Source: Polaromonas sp. (GTDB lineage Bacteria > Pseudomonadota > Gammaproteobacteria > Burkholderiales > Burkholderiaceae_C). From it: a stretch of 64,000 nt of DNA. Where the stretch lies: positions 14,126-78,125 of the forward strand of contig NZ_JAQSDN010000054.1 in NCBI RefSeq assembly GCF_029945925.1, written 5' to 3'. The translations under genes were made by a program, and so were the position numbers. How positions within the stretch are numbered: position 1 is the first letter of the stretch; every line of letters starts with the position of its first letter. Below, piece by piece: positions 46,222-56,981 of the stretch. The notes beneath the pieces were generated by a model. That model was not told the origin of the DNA. It was given only the letters and a program-made list of their open reading frames with translations, and did no database searches.

Positions 46222-46628
46222 GCGGCCTGCGCCCCGGCCTGCATCAAGGCCTGCACTTCGCTGCGGACGGCCTGCTTGAGCGCCTCCGAGCTGGCGCTGA
46301 CAAATTCCTTGCGCGAAAAGTCACGACGCAAACGGATCACCCACCCGGAACGGGACAGGCGAGGCGAAAAATCAGCGCTCACGGTGTAGATCTGTCTTTT
46401 GATGGCGTTGCGCGTGACGGCTCGTTTGGCCCAGCGTTTAGGCACCATCGCCCCGACCCAGACATCCTGAACGGGAAACAGGTCCGGCGTGTCATGGGTC
46501 TTGCTGGGCACGGTTTGCGCGTTCATGGCATCGAGCGCATTGCGGTGCAATGCGAAATGCGTTGTTTTTGCAACAATGGCGCCAGCAAGGACTGCCTGGA
46601 ACTGGGGTCGGGTTTTAAGCCGCTGCAC
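46218..46628 (-). CDS. rnpA: Ribonuclease P protein component
   Basis: Protein subunit that helps RNase P RNA bind pre-tRNA. The RNR-type signature KRWAKRAVTRNAIKRQIY is visible around residues 65-82. The start is ambiguous: GTG at 46628 gives MQRLKTRPQFQAVL, the usual N-terminus, whereas TTG at 46652 adds eight residues (LRGRLALV). There is an insertion of about 20 residues (NALDAMNAQTVPSKTHDTPD) before the core, not rare in this family. Confidence 0.93.
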   Translation of the reverse strand: MQRLKTRPQFQAVLAGAIVAKTTHFALHRNALDAMNAQTVPSKTHDTPDLFPVQDVWVGAMVPKRWAKRAVTRNAIKRQIYTVSADFSPRLSRSGWVIRLRRDFSRKEFVSASSEALKQAVRSEVQALMQAGAQAA

Positions 46629-46673
46629 TAGCGCCAAGCGTCCGCGAAGCAATAGGCCTGCTGGACCCGGCGC

Positions 46674-46808
46674 TTAGACAGCCAGGCGCTTGCGGCCTTT
46701 GGCGCGACGAGCCGCAATCACTGCGCGGCCGCCACGTGTTTTCATGCGTGACAGGAAACCGTGCGTACGGGCGCGCTTGACTTTGGAAGGTTGGTATGTG
46801 CGTTTCAT
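46674..46808 (-). CDS. rpmH: 50S ribosomal protein L34
   Basis: A 44-residue ribosomal protein, [18 protein letters not shown] at the start and [10 protein letters not shown] at the end, read directly from the minus strand. It is first in the rpmH-rnpA-yidD-yidC-mnmE cluster, divergent from dnaA. CATAAT about 50 bp upstream on the minus strand is a candidate -10. Confidence 0.97.
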   Translation of the reverse strand: MKRTYQPSKVKRARTHGFLSRMKTRGGRAVIAARRAKGRKRLAV

Positions 46809-47106
46809 GATGGGTCCTACAAGCTACAAAAAGCTCCCTTGTGCAAAATCTGAAAATTATGCGATTCGATCCTGGCGGCTGTACAACACAACCAACTCTG
46901 CAAGTCAGCATGGCCCGCAAGGCGTAAACGGTGCTTGAAAACAAGCACCTCCACGGCAAGCCGACCCGCTATGAATCAGGGAAACCCACGATTATCGCAG
47001 ATTTCCCAACGCTGGCAACAAGTTAGGGGCCGCATTGCCGGTAAAAGCTGAGATCCCCCTGACAATGCCGGCGTCAGGGCCACGCAGCGCCGGGCCGTCG
47101 CGGTCC

Positions 47107-47175
47107 AGGAGACTGTCGGACTTTGGAAGCGTCGGCTGGAAATCGCTTTCGACGTTCCAAGCCCGACAGGCTCCT
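47107..47175. repeat. 69-bp imperfect inverted repeat upstream of dnaA
   Basis: Left arm AGGAGACTGTCGGACTTTGG, then AAGCGTCG. Right arm CGACGTTCCAAGC, then CCGACAGGCTCCT. The arms pair over about 25 bases with a few mismatches, so the RNA or single strand can form a long hairpin. Confidence 0.8.
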
Positions 47176-47193
47176 AGGTTAAAACCCGAAGTC

Positions 47194-47268
47194 CTTTTTT
47201 TGTGGATAACTAGGCCACACGACTACAATGACGGGTGCCAAAAATTAATAATATCCACAAGCAAAAGC
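47194..47268 (+). promoter_or_regulatory. dnaA promoter with overlapping DnaA box
   Basis: TACAAT at 47224-47229 is a good -10, with TTGTGG 18 bp upstream as -35. The -35 overlaps TGTGGATAA (47201-47209), the exact complement of the DnaA box TTATCCACA. A second near-box ATATCCACA lies at 47251-47259. This layout fits DnaA autorepression. Confidence 0.7.
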
Positions 47269-48699
47269 ATGCTGGCCAATGCGACTACCCAGCCCCCGGA
47301 CGCCATGCGTGAGGGAGCCGTTCACAGTTCGAGCCAGGACTTGTGGCAAAGTTGCGTAGACCACCTCGCGCAGGAATTGCCCGAGCAGCAGTTCAACACC
47401 TGGATCCGCCCGCTGGTAGCCGAGGTCGCCGGCGACCTGTCCAAAGTCACCATCCAGGTTGCCAACCGCTTCAAGCTGGACTGGATACGCGCGCAATACG
47501 CCGGCCGTATTTCTGCCCTGCTGGAGAAGGTTTCCGGTCACAGCATCCACCTTGAGTTAGCGCTCGCTCAGCGCGAACCCGGCACCAGGTCTGCACCTTT
47601 GACGCGCAGCTTTGAGGGTAACGGCGTCACCGAGCCGGCTGGCCTGGGCGTCGCCGAAGACGCCGCCGGTGCGCCGTTCAAGAGCCGGCTCAACACCGCC
47701 CTGACCTTCGACACCCTGATCGAAGGCACGGCCAACCGCATGGGCCGTGCCGCTGCCATGCATGTGGCCAGCAGTCTGGGCCAGCTTTACAACCCGCTGT
47801 TCATCTATGGCGGCGTCGGTCTGGGCAAGACCCACCTGATGCACGCCATCGGCAACAAGCTGATGGTCGACAACCCCGCCGCCAAAGTTCTCTACATCCA
47901 CGCCGAGCAATTTGTCTCGGATGTGGTTAAAGCCTACCAGCGCAAGACTTTTGACGAGTTCAAGGAGCGTTACCACTCGCTCGATCTGCTGCTGATCGAC
48001 GACGTGCAGTTCCTCGCCAACAAGGACCGCACCCAGGAAGAGTTCTTCAACGCCTTTGAGGCGCTGCTGACCAAGAAGTCGCACATCGTGATGACCAGCG
48101 ACACCTATCCCAAGGGGCTGACGGACATCCATGAGCGCCTGATCTCGCGTTTTGACTCGGGGTTGACGGTCGCCATCGAGCCGCCCGAGCTGGAAATGCG
48201 CGTGGCCATCCTGATCCGCAAGGCCGAGGCTGAAGGCACGGTCATGCCCGAAGAGGTTGCGTTTTTTGTCGCCAAAAACGTGCGCTCCAACGTGCGCGAG
48301 CTTGAAGGCGCGCTGCGCAAGATCCTCGCCTACTCGCGCTTCAACCTCAAGGAAATTTCCATCCAGCTGGCCCGGGAAGCCCTGCGCGACCTGTTGTCCA
48401 TCCAGAATCGCCAGATATCGGTCGAGAACATCCAGAAGACCGTGGCCGACTATTACAAGATTAAAGTCGCCGACATGTATTCGAAGAAGCGGCCCGCCAG
48501 CATTGCCCGGCCGCGCCAGATTGCCATGTACCTGGCCAAGGAACTGACCCAGAAGAGCCTCCCCGAGATTGGCGAGCTGTTTGGCGGCCGCGACCACACC
48601 ACCGTGCTGCACGCCGTGCGCAAGATGGCTGCCGAGCGACAGCAGATGACCGAACTCAACCAGCAGCTGCACGTGCTGGAACAGACCCTGAAAGGCTGA
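47269..48699 (+). CDS. dnaA: Chromosomal replication initiator DnaA
   Basis: AAA+ ATPase that binds DnaA boxes and opens oriC. Domain I lies at about residues 20-90 ([25 protein letters not shown]). Domain III has Walker [17 protein letters not shown] and Walker [14 protein letters not shown], and domain IV ends with the DNA-binding [16 protein letters not shown]. Start at 47269 (476 residues) is preferred; an internal ATG at 47305 is also possible, and neither has a clear ribosome-binding site. The longer frame back to 47035 runs through the promoter and hairpin and is rejected. Confidence 0.97.
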   Translation: MLANATTQPPDAMREGAVHSSSQDLWQSCVDHLAQELPEQQFNTWIRPLVAEVAGDLSKVTIQVANRFKLDWIRAQYAGRISALLEKVSGHSIHLELALAQREPGTRSAPLTRSFEGNGVTEPAGLGVAEDAAGAPFKSRLNTALTFDTLIEGTANRMGRAAAMHVASSLGQLYNPLFIYGGVGLGKTHLMHAIGNKLMVDNPAAKVLYIHAEQFVSDVVKAYQRKTFDEFKERYHSLDLLLIDDVQFLANKDRTQEEFFNAFEALLTKKSHIVMTSDTYPKGLTDIHERLISRFDSGLTVAIEPPELEMRVAILIRKAEAEGTVMPEEVAFFVAKNVRSNVRELEGALRKILAYSRFNLKEISIQLAREALRDLLSIQNRQISVENIQKTVADYYKIKVADMYSKKRPASIARPRQIAMYLAKELTQKSLPEIGELFGGRDHTTVLHAVRKMAAERQQMTELNQQLHVLEQTLKG

Positions 48700-48968
48700 A
48701 TTGAATACTTTTTGGGCCACTTTCCCCCGGTTTCAGGCTTGCCTGACAACCATGGGGACAACTTTTGAACAACTGATGACTTATCCACAGGGGAAGTGGA
48801 TTTCCGGAAGTTGTTCATATCAAGCGGCAGGGTAGAGAGTGGTCTGACCACAAGGTTAAACAAGCGCCAAGTAGTTGATCAAAAAGAAGAAAATAGGGCT
48901 GTCCACAGAAACGTGCTTCCCTTATCTACTACTACTAATTTGAATTAAAGAAATAAGAGGTTAAGACA
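48700..48968. other. Predicted chromosomal origin oriC (dnaA-dnaN gap)
   Basis: A 269-bp gap with a perfect DnaA box TTATCCACA at 48781-48789, a near-box CTGTCCACA at 48899-48907, and other TGTTCA/TGACCACA-like sites. It also holds a DnaA-trio-like tract CTACTACTACTAA at 48926-48938 and AT-rich DNA up to dnaN. The order box, short spacer, trios, AT-rich matches the known layout of bacterial unwinding regions. The gap also carries the dnaN promoter. Confidence 0.75.
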
Positions 48969-50075
48969 GTGATCGTTCTCAAAGCCACCCAGGATAAAGT
49001 TTTGTCGGTTCTGCAATCGGTCGCGGGAATTGTTGAGCGTCGGCACACGCTGCCGATTCTGGCCAACGTGTTGATCCGCAAAACCGGCGCGCAGCTGCAG
49101 TTGACGACCAGCGACCTGGAAATCCAGATCCGCACGACAGCCGAGCTGGACGGTGACACGGGCAACTTCACGACCACGGTCGGTGCACGCAAGCTCATCG
49201 ACATCCTGCGTTCCATGCCCAGCGACCAGACGGTGTCGCTGGAGTCGGCGCAGAATAAGCTGATCCTCAAGGGTGGCAAGAGCCGCTTCACGCTGCAGAC
49301 CCTGCCGGCCGAAGACTTTCCGCTGGTGCAGGAAGCCGCCAACTTTGGTCCCAGCTTCTCGGTGCCGCAAAAAGTCCTCAAGGAGCTGCTGAACCAGGTC
49401 TCGTTTGCCATGGCTGTGCATGACATCCGTTACTACCTCAACGGCATCCTGTTCGTCGCTGAAGGCAAGCAGCTCAGCCTGGTGGCCACCGACGGCCACC
49501 GCCTGGCGTTTTCGTCGGCCACGCTCGACGTCGAAGTGCCGCGCCAGGAAGTGATCCTGCCGCGCAAAACGGTGCTCGAGATGCAGCGCCTGCTCAGCGA
49601 CAAGGAAGGCGCGATCGAGATGCAGTTCGCCGGCAACCAGGCCAAGTTCTCGTTCGAAGGCATGGAGTTCGTCACCAAGCTGGTCGAGGGCAAGTTCCCC
49701 GACTACAACCGCGTGATCCCGAAGAACCACAAAAACATCATCACCCTGGGCCGCGTGCCGCTGCTGGCCTCGCTGCAGCGTACCGCCATTTTGACCAGCG
49801 AGAAGTTCAAGGGTGTGCGGCTGAACATCGAGCCCGGCACCCTGCGTGTGGCGTCGAACAACGCCGAACAGGAAGAAGCGGTTGACGAGCTCGACATCGA
49901 CTACGGCGGTGACGCCATCGAGATCGGCTTCAACGTGACCTACCTGATCGACGCGCTGGCCAACATGGACCAGGACATGGTGAAGATCGAGCTGGCTGAT
50001 TCGAATAGCTCCGCGCTGCTGACCATTCCCGACAACGCGGCGTTCAAGTACGTTGTGATGCCGATGCGGATTTGA
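48969..50075 (+). CDS. dnaN: DNA polymerase III beta subunit (sliding clamp)
   Basis: Ring-shaped processivity clamp, 368 residues, with three repeated clamp domains. Recognisable stretches are LQSVAGIVERRHTLPILANVLI near the start, LNGILFVAEGKQLSLVATDGHRLAF in the middle and the C-terminal FKYVVMPMRI. The start codon is GTG at 48969, with AGAGG upstream. Standard dnaA-dnaN-gyrB order. Confidence 0.97.
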   Translation: MIVLKATQDKVLSVLQSVAGIVERRHTLPILANVLIRKTGAQLQLTTSDLEIQIRTTAELDGDTGNFTTTVGARKLIDILRSMPSDQTVSLESAQNKLILKGGKSRFTLQTLPAEDFPLVQEAANFGPSFSVPQKVLKELLNQVSFAMAVHDIRYYLNGILFVAEGKQLSLVATDGHRLAFSSATLDVEVPRQEVILPRKTVLEMQRLLSDKEGAIEMQFAGNQAKFSFEGMEFVTKLVEGKFPDYNRVIPKNHKNIITLGRVPLLASLQRTAILTSEKFKGVRLNIEPGTLRVASNNAEQEEAVDELDIDYGGDAIEIGFNVTYLIDALANMDQDMVKIELADSNSSALLTIPDNAAFKYVVMPMRI

Positions 50076-50184
50076 GCTGCACCAGCAGAAAAGATCAAAC
50101 CGCCGTCCCACCGAACCCGCTAGCCAAAGCGGGTTTGGTCATTCAAGAGATTGAGAAAACGTAGTTCACCGTAGGTAAAACTGA

Positions 50185-52815
<2,631 letters not shown>

Positions 52816-52839
52816 GGTGTTCAGCGCATAATTTGCAGC

Positions 52840-53139
52840 ATGAACATTGCACCGGCCCAGCGCTCACAGATCGCCGAGATCTGCAGGCGTTATCACGTGC
52901 GCAAGATGAGCATGTTTGGGTCAGCAGCCATGGGGCAGGAGCGACCTGAAAGCGATGTGGATTTGCTGGTGGAGTTTATTCCGGGAGAGGCCCCCAGCGG
53001 CTTTGCGCTGGTTGACATGCAGGACGAGCTGTCTGCTGCGTTCGACGGGCGAAAAATTGACCTGGCTTTTCCTTCCATTCTCCGCAATGCCTACAGGCGC
53101 ATGGCCATTGAGCCGCAATTGCGACCCGTTTTTGAATGA
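52840..53139 (+). CDS. mntA: MNT-type nucleotidyltransferase antitoxin (MntA)
   Basis: A 99-residue minimal nucleotidyltransferase with the catalytic pattern G27-S28...D39-x-D41 (MFGSAAMGQERPESDVDLL). In HEPN/MNT toxin-antitoxin systems the MNT protein neutralises the HEPN RNase, often by AMPylating a Tyr next to its active site. It overlaps the HEPN gene by 4 bp (ATGA) and starts 24 bp after gyrB. Confidence 0.9.
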   Translation: MNIAPAQRSQIAEICRRYHVRKMSMFGSAAMGQERPESDVDLLVEFIPGEAPSGFALVDMQDELSAAFDGRKIDLAFPSILRNAYRRMAIEPQLRPVFE

Positions 53140-53486
53140 CGATTGATCGCACGCCGGCACATCTGGCCGATATGCTCCAGTTTGTGCAGGAGATCCGCGG
53201 ATTGCTTGCAGATCAGACGCTCGAAAGGTTTCTGGCGAACCGGGTGCTTTGTCTGGCGACGGAAAAACTGTTTATCAATCTCGGTGAAGCTGCCAGCCGC
53301 ATAGACGTGGCGCAGTGTGGGCAGATGCTCAATGTGCCATGGCGGCAGGTGATCGGCTTGCGCAACATACTGGCGCACGGCTATGAGCAGGTTGAACATG
53401 AAACCCTGTTCAACACCGTCGCGCAGGATCTCCCTCAGCTTGAGGACGCATTGAGCCAGGAGTTGCTGAGGTATCAGCTGCGTTGA
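53136..53486 (+). CDS. hepT: HEPN-domain toxin (HepT, DUF86)
   Basis: A 116-residue HEPN RNase-type toxin. The active-site motif R76-x4-H81-x-Y83 (RNILAHGY) is complete, including the Tyr modified by MntA in characterised systems. TEKLFINLGEAASRI is also typical of DUF86. It is translated in overlap with mntA, an intact toxin-antitoxin pair next to gyrB. Confidence 0.9.
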   Translation: MTIDRTPAHLADMLQFVQEIRGLLADQTLERFLANRVLCLATEKLFINLGEAASRIDVAQCGQMLNVPWRQVIGLRNILAHGYEQVEHETLFNTVAQDLPQLEDALSQELLRYQLR

Positions 53487-53496
53487 GATCCCTGCC

Positions 53497-53616
53497 ATGA
53501 ACGACCTGAAGCTCGATAGCTTGTATGTGGTTTACCCGGGGCTGCATCGCTACAAGCTGGCCGACGGCATCGAGGCGGTCCCGCTCTGGGCCATGCTGCC
53601 CGGTGACCTGGCATGA
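53497..53616 (+). pseudogene. Orphan C-terminal fragment of a DUF4143-type ATPase
   Basis: A 39-codon frame, MNDLKLDSLYVVYPGLHRYKL..., that ends in ATGA overlapping the exonuclease start. It resembles the last ~40 residues of the DUF4143 ATPase encoded at 54364-55542 (DDLKLRQRYVVYPGEESYPV, then a run to LTALARQ). The N-terminal 90% of such a gene is missing here. Most likely a remnant left by deletion. Confidence 0.65.
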
Positions 53617-54233
53617 CCCGCATCGCCGTCATCGACTTTGAAACCACCGGCCTGTCGCCCGCCATGGGCGACCGCGCCACCGAGGTGGCCATCGTGCTGC
53701 TTGAAAATGGCTGCGTGGTGGACCGCTTCCAGAGCCTGATGAATGCGGGTGTGCACATTCCCGCCTTTATCACCAGCCTTACCGGCATCAGCAACGCCAT
53801 GGTGGCCACCGCGCCCGAGGCAGCCAGCGTCATGCTTGATGCCAGCCGCTTTGTGGGCAACGCGCCCATGGTGGCGCACAACGCAGCGTTTGACCGCAAG
53901 TTCTGGCAGGCTGAGCTGGCGCGGGCCGGCGCGGCGGCGGCACAGCCCTTTGCCTGCACCATGCTGGTCGCGCGCCGGCTGTACCCCCAGGCACCCAGCC
54001 ACAAGCTCGGCGTGCTGGTGGACTACCACCACCTGCCGCGCGCCGGCCGTGCCCACCGGGCGCTGGCCGATGCAGAAATGGCGGCATCGCTGCTGGGGCA
54101 GATCCAGCATGACCTGCGCACCCGGCACCGCGTGGGCAAGCCCGACCACGCCTTGCTGATGACCCTGCAGCGCTGCGCGAAACCTGCCGTTCCTGCGTTG
54201 ATGGCGAAATACGCGAATTTCGAACAGGCGTAA
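53613..54233 (+). CDS. DEDDh 3'-5' exonuclease (DnaQ/RNase T superfamily)
   Basis: A 206-residue exonuclease domain. The acidic residues are in IAVIDFETTGLSP (ExoI), VAHNAAFDRKFW (ExoII) and AHRALADAEMAAS (ExoIII, with His), so all DEDDh metal ligands are present. Similar to the proofreading epsilon subunit fold, but whether the substrate is DNA or RNA is unknown. Its ATG overlaps the end of the upstream ATPase fragment. Confidence 0.87.
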   Translation: MTRIAVIDFETTGLSPAMGDRATEVAIVLLENGCVVDRFQSLMNAGVHIPAFITSLTGISNAMVATAPEAASVMLDASRFVGNAPMVAHNAAFDRKFWQAELARAGAAAAQPFACTMLVARRLYPQAPSHKLGVLVDYHHLPRAGRAHRALADAEMAASLLGQIQHDLRTRHRVGKPDHALLMTLQRCAKPAVPALMAKYANFEQA

Positions 54234-54249
54234 GTGACGTGATAAATAG

Positions 54250-54318
54250 CCCGTGACGCTATAAATTCAATAGCTGACTGCGCTTGTTGTACAAGGGCTG
54301 CAGCCTGAATTGCTTATG
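54250..54318 (+). repeat. Dispersed ~60-bp AT-cored repeat, copy j
   Basis: Near-consensus: CGCTATAAATTCAATAGCTG, CTGCGCTTGTTGTAC, then AAGGGCTGCAGCCTGAATTG. Confidence 0.85.
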
Positions 54319-54363
54319 AAATGTGCCAGGAAGCCCTGGTCGAGGCCCCTAATCAGCGCAGCT

Positions 54364-55542
54364 TCATGCTGCTTGCATCTGTCGGGCCAAGGCCGTCAGG
54401 CTCATGGCTTGCGCACCGTGTCGAACCGGGTAGCTTTCTTCCCCGGGGTACACGACATAACGCTGGCGCAACTTGAGATCGTCACAGGCCATGCCAAAGC
54501 CCTTGTCCAATGAGGGTGCCGAGGATCGCTTGATCTCGATGGCTATTTCGGGTTGACCACCGCGCTCCAGCAACAAGTCGATTTCAGCACCATCATGTGT
54601 GCGGTAGAAATAGGGTTTCCAGCGCGGCCCGGCGCACTGGATCAGGTTTTCGATCACGAAGCCTTCGTAGCTTGGTCCCACGACCGGATGGCCCAATAGA
54701 TCGTTGCTGGTTTCCAGGTCCAGCAGTGCATGAACGATGCCGCTGTCCCGTACATAAACTTTGGGTGCCTTCACGAGGCGTTTGCCGACATTGCCACTCC
54801 ATGGTGCCAGGCGTCGTACCAGTTGCAGATCCACCATCAGATCGGTGTAACGCGTGACAGTGGGCGCTGATACGCCCAGTCCGGCCGCCAGCCGGGCCTG
54901 ATTGAGCAGGCCGCCCTGCTGGTGGGCCAGCATGGTCCACAGGCGCCCAAGCGCCTGCACCGGCATGCGGGGGGCAAACATGGGCACGTCCCGCTCCAGG
55001 TAAGAGCGGATGAAGTCCCGTCGCCAGTCCAGGCTGGGACCATCGCCGGGTGCGAGCAGGCTCTCGGGAAAGCCACCGCGCAACCAGAGCGTTTGGGCGT
55101 CCAGACTGGCAGCGTTCGCCTCAAGAATGTCCACAGGCCCAATTTCAAGATAAGCCGCCCGCCCCGCCAGTGTTTCTGATGACTGCCGCATCAGTTCGAG
55201 CGCGGCCGAGCCCAGCAGCAGGAAGTGGCCAAATCGTTCCCCGCCAGCACGCCGGTCATCAATGATGCCGCGCAGCACCTCAAACAAGCCCGGTGCGCGC
55301 TGAATTTCGTCAATGACGACCAGTTTGCCGCTTTGCGCACGCAAGTAGGCATCAGCGTCATCCAGCCGCCGCCGGTCGGCCGGGCGCTCCATGTCCAGAT
55401 AGACCGCTCCGCCCGGCCAGTCGGAGGCGAGTTTGCGGGCCAAGGTTGTTTTGCCGACCTGACGGGGGCCAAGCAACACCACGGCTGGCACAACGGTGGC
55501 CAGGCGGGTGCGCAGGATGGCTTCGATATGTCTCGGAATCAT
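54364..55542 (-). CDS. AAA ATPase with DUF4143 domain
   Basis: A 392-residue ATPase. The N-terminal AAA domain has Walker A GPRQVGKTTLARKLA (about residues 25-39) and Walker B LVVIDEIQRAPG. A winged-helix-like part follows (AHQQGGLLNQARLAAGLGVS), then a PD-(D/E)xK-type DUF4143 region (EIDLLLERGGQPEIAIEIKRS). This architecture is widespread in variable regions; its function is unproven, possibly defence or toxin-antitoxin related. The start at ATG 55542 is near the conserved region. Confidence 0.88.
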   Translation of the reverse strand: MIPRHIEAILRTRLATVVPAVVLLGPRQVGKTTLARKLASDWPGGAVYLDMERPADRRRLDDADAYLRAQSGKLVVIDEIQRAPGLFEVLRGIIDDRRAGGERFGHFLLLGSAALELMRQSSETLAGRAAYLEIGPVDILEANAASLDAQTLWLRGGFPESLLAPGDGPSLDWRRDFIRSYLERDVPMFAPRMPVQALGRLWTMLAHQQGGLLNQARLAAGLGVSAPTVTRYTDLMVDLQLVRRLAPWSGNVGKRLVKAPKVYVRDSGIVHALLDLETSNDLLGHPVVGPSYEGFVIENLIQCAGPRWKPYFYRTHDGAEIDLLLERGGQPEIAIEIKRSSAPSLDKGFGMACDDLKLRQRYVVYPGEESYPVRHGAQAMSLTALARQMQAA

Positions 55543-55621
55543 TGCCGTAAATCATACGACATACGTTCGATTTACGGCGTAAAAATTCTGAATATCCTCC
55601 AGGAAAACCAGCGCGCGGCAC

Positions 55622-55683
55622 CAAATCGCTATTAAAAAAGTAGCTGCTTGCGCCCGCCCACCAAGGGCTGGAGCCATAAAACG
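55622..55683 (+). repeat. Dispersed ~60-bp AT-cored repeat, copy k
   Basis: TCGCTATTAAAAAAGTAGCT, GCTTGCGCCCGCCCACC, then AAGGGCTGGAGCCATAAAAC. Directly upstream of the DAHP synthase gene. Confidence 0.85.
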
Positions 55684-55698
55684 CTCATAATCTGCGGC

Positions 55699-56802
55699 AT
55701 GAGCACCCACACCCACCCCGCCACGCCGCTGTCCACCCACGACACCACCCGCATTGACGACACCCGCATAGGCGCGGTGCGCCCGCTGATCACCCCCGCC
55801 TTGCTGCAGGAGTGGCTGCCGGTGCCCGAAGCCAGCCTGAGCCTGGTGGAGCGCAGCCGCGCGGCCATCTCGCGCGTGCTGCATGGCGCCGACGACCGCC
55901 TGATCGTCGTGGTGGGGCCCTGTTCCATTCACGACCATGACCAGGCCATGGACTATGCCCGCCAGCTCAAGGTGCAGGCCGATGCCCTGGCCGGCGAGCT
56001 GCTGGTGGTGATGCGTGTTTACTTCGAGAAACCGCGCACCACCGTGGGCTGGAAAGGCTACATCAACGACCCGCACATGGACGGCAGCTTCGCCATCAAC
56101 GAAGGGCTGGAAATGGCGCGGCGCCTGCTGCTCGACGTGCTGGCCCTGGGCCTGCCGGTGGGCACCGAGTTTCTGGACCTGCTGAGCCCGCAGTTCATCA
56201 GTGACCTGGTGAGCTGGGGCGCCATTGGCGCGCGCACCACCGAAAGCCCCAGCCACCGCCAACTGGCCTCGGGCCTGAGCTGCCCGGTCGGCTTCAAGAA
56301 CGGCACCGACGGCGGCATCAAGGTTGCCACCGACGCCATCCAGGCGGCGCAGGCGCAACACGCCTTCATGGGCATGACCAAGATGGGCCAGGCCGCGATT
56401 TTTGAAACCCGCGGCAACAAGGACTGCCACGTGATTCTGCGCGGCGGCAAACAACCCAACTATTCAAAAGCCGATGTAGACGCCGCCTGCGCGTTGCTCA
56501 AACGCGCCGGCCTGCGCGAGCAGGTGATGATCGACGTGTCGCATGCCAACAGCAGCAAGCAGCACCAGCGCCAGATCACCGTGGCGGCCGAAGTGGCCCA
56601 GCAGTTGGCGGCGGGCGACCAGCGCATCACCGGCCTCATGATCGAGAGCCACCTGCACGAAGGGCGGCAGGACATCGTGCCCGGCACGCCGCTACGGCCT
56701 GGCGTGTCGGTCACCGATGCCTGCATCAGCATGGCGCAGACGGTGCCGGTGTTGGAGGGGTTGGCTCGGGCAGTGAGTGAGCGGCGTAGGGCCAAGTACT
56801 AA
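55699..56802 (+). CDS. aroG: 3-deoxy-7-phosphoheptulonate synthase (class I DAHPS)
   Basis: First step of aromatic amino acid synthesis, joining PEP and erythrose 4-phosphate. The 367-residue class I (AroF/G/H) enzyme has VVVGPCSIHD (metal Cys), MRVYFEKPRTTVGWKGYINDP, GARTTESPSHRQLASGL and MIESHLHEGRQD. Which feedback amino acid controls it cannot be told. The ATG at 55699 is used; longer reading passes into a dispersed repeat, which separates the gene from the ATPase. Confidence 0.95.
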   Translation: MSTHTHPATPLSTHDTTRIDDTRIGAVRPLITPALLQEWLPVPEASLSLVERSRAAISRVLHGADDRLIVVVGPCSIHDHDQAMDYARQLKVQADALAGELLVVMRVYFEKPRTTVGWKGYINDPHMDGSFAINEGLEMARRLLLDVLALGLPVGTEFLDLLSPQFISDLVSWGAIGARTTESPSHRQLASGLSCPVGFKNGTDGGIKVATDAIQAAQAQHAFMGMTKMGQAAIFETRGNKDCHVILRGGKQPNYSKADVDAACALLKRAGLREQVMIDVSHANSSKQHQRQITVAAEVAQQLAAGDQRITGLMIESHLHEGRQDIVPGTPLRPGVSVTDACISMAQTVPVLEGLARAVSERRRAKY

Positions 56803-56838
56803 ACGAATCCGATCGCGTGCGCGTGAAATACCTCAGTT

Positions 56839-56976
56839 GTGCTGCGGGAAGAAAGTCCGGATCGACAGCGCGATCAAAGCTGATCACGTGTTCACGATGC
56901 TTATGGGTGAAGGGGGCTAGCCGCGCCGGAAGTTTGTAGAGACGACGGGGTTGCAGCTACGGATATTGATGTTTAA
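56839..56976 (+). pseudogene. Degenerate copy of the gyrB 3' end
   Basis: Reads [21 protein letters not shown], an internal stop, then PRRKFVE, and after a one-base frame change A-T-D-I-D-V-stop. The true gyrB ends [33 protein letters not shown]-stop. The match runs to the last codon and is in the same orientation. It is therefore a decayed direct repeat of the gyrB terminus, 4.2 kb downstream. Confidence 0.85.
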
Positions 56977-56981
56977 CCCAG

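Larger units (their letters stand above)
46809..47268. other. rpmH-dnaA intergenic region
   Basis: About 460 bp between two divergent genes. It contains the rpmH promoter, a large inverted repeat, the dnaA promoter and DnaA-box-like sites (listed separately). The stretch 46900-47090 shows nothing else I can name. Confidence 0.7.

Noticed and set aside
47035..47268. Upstream extension of dnaA by 78 codons
   Set aside because: It runs through the hairpin, the promoter and a DnaA box. Family sequence begins only after the ATG at 47269.
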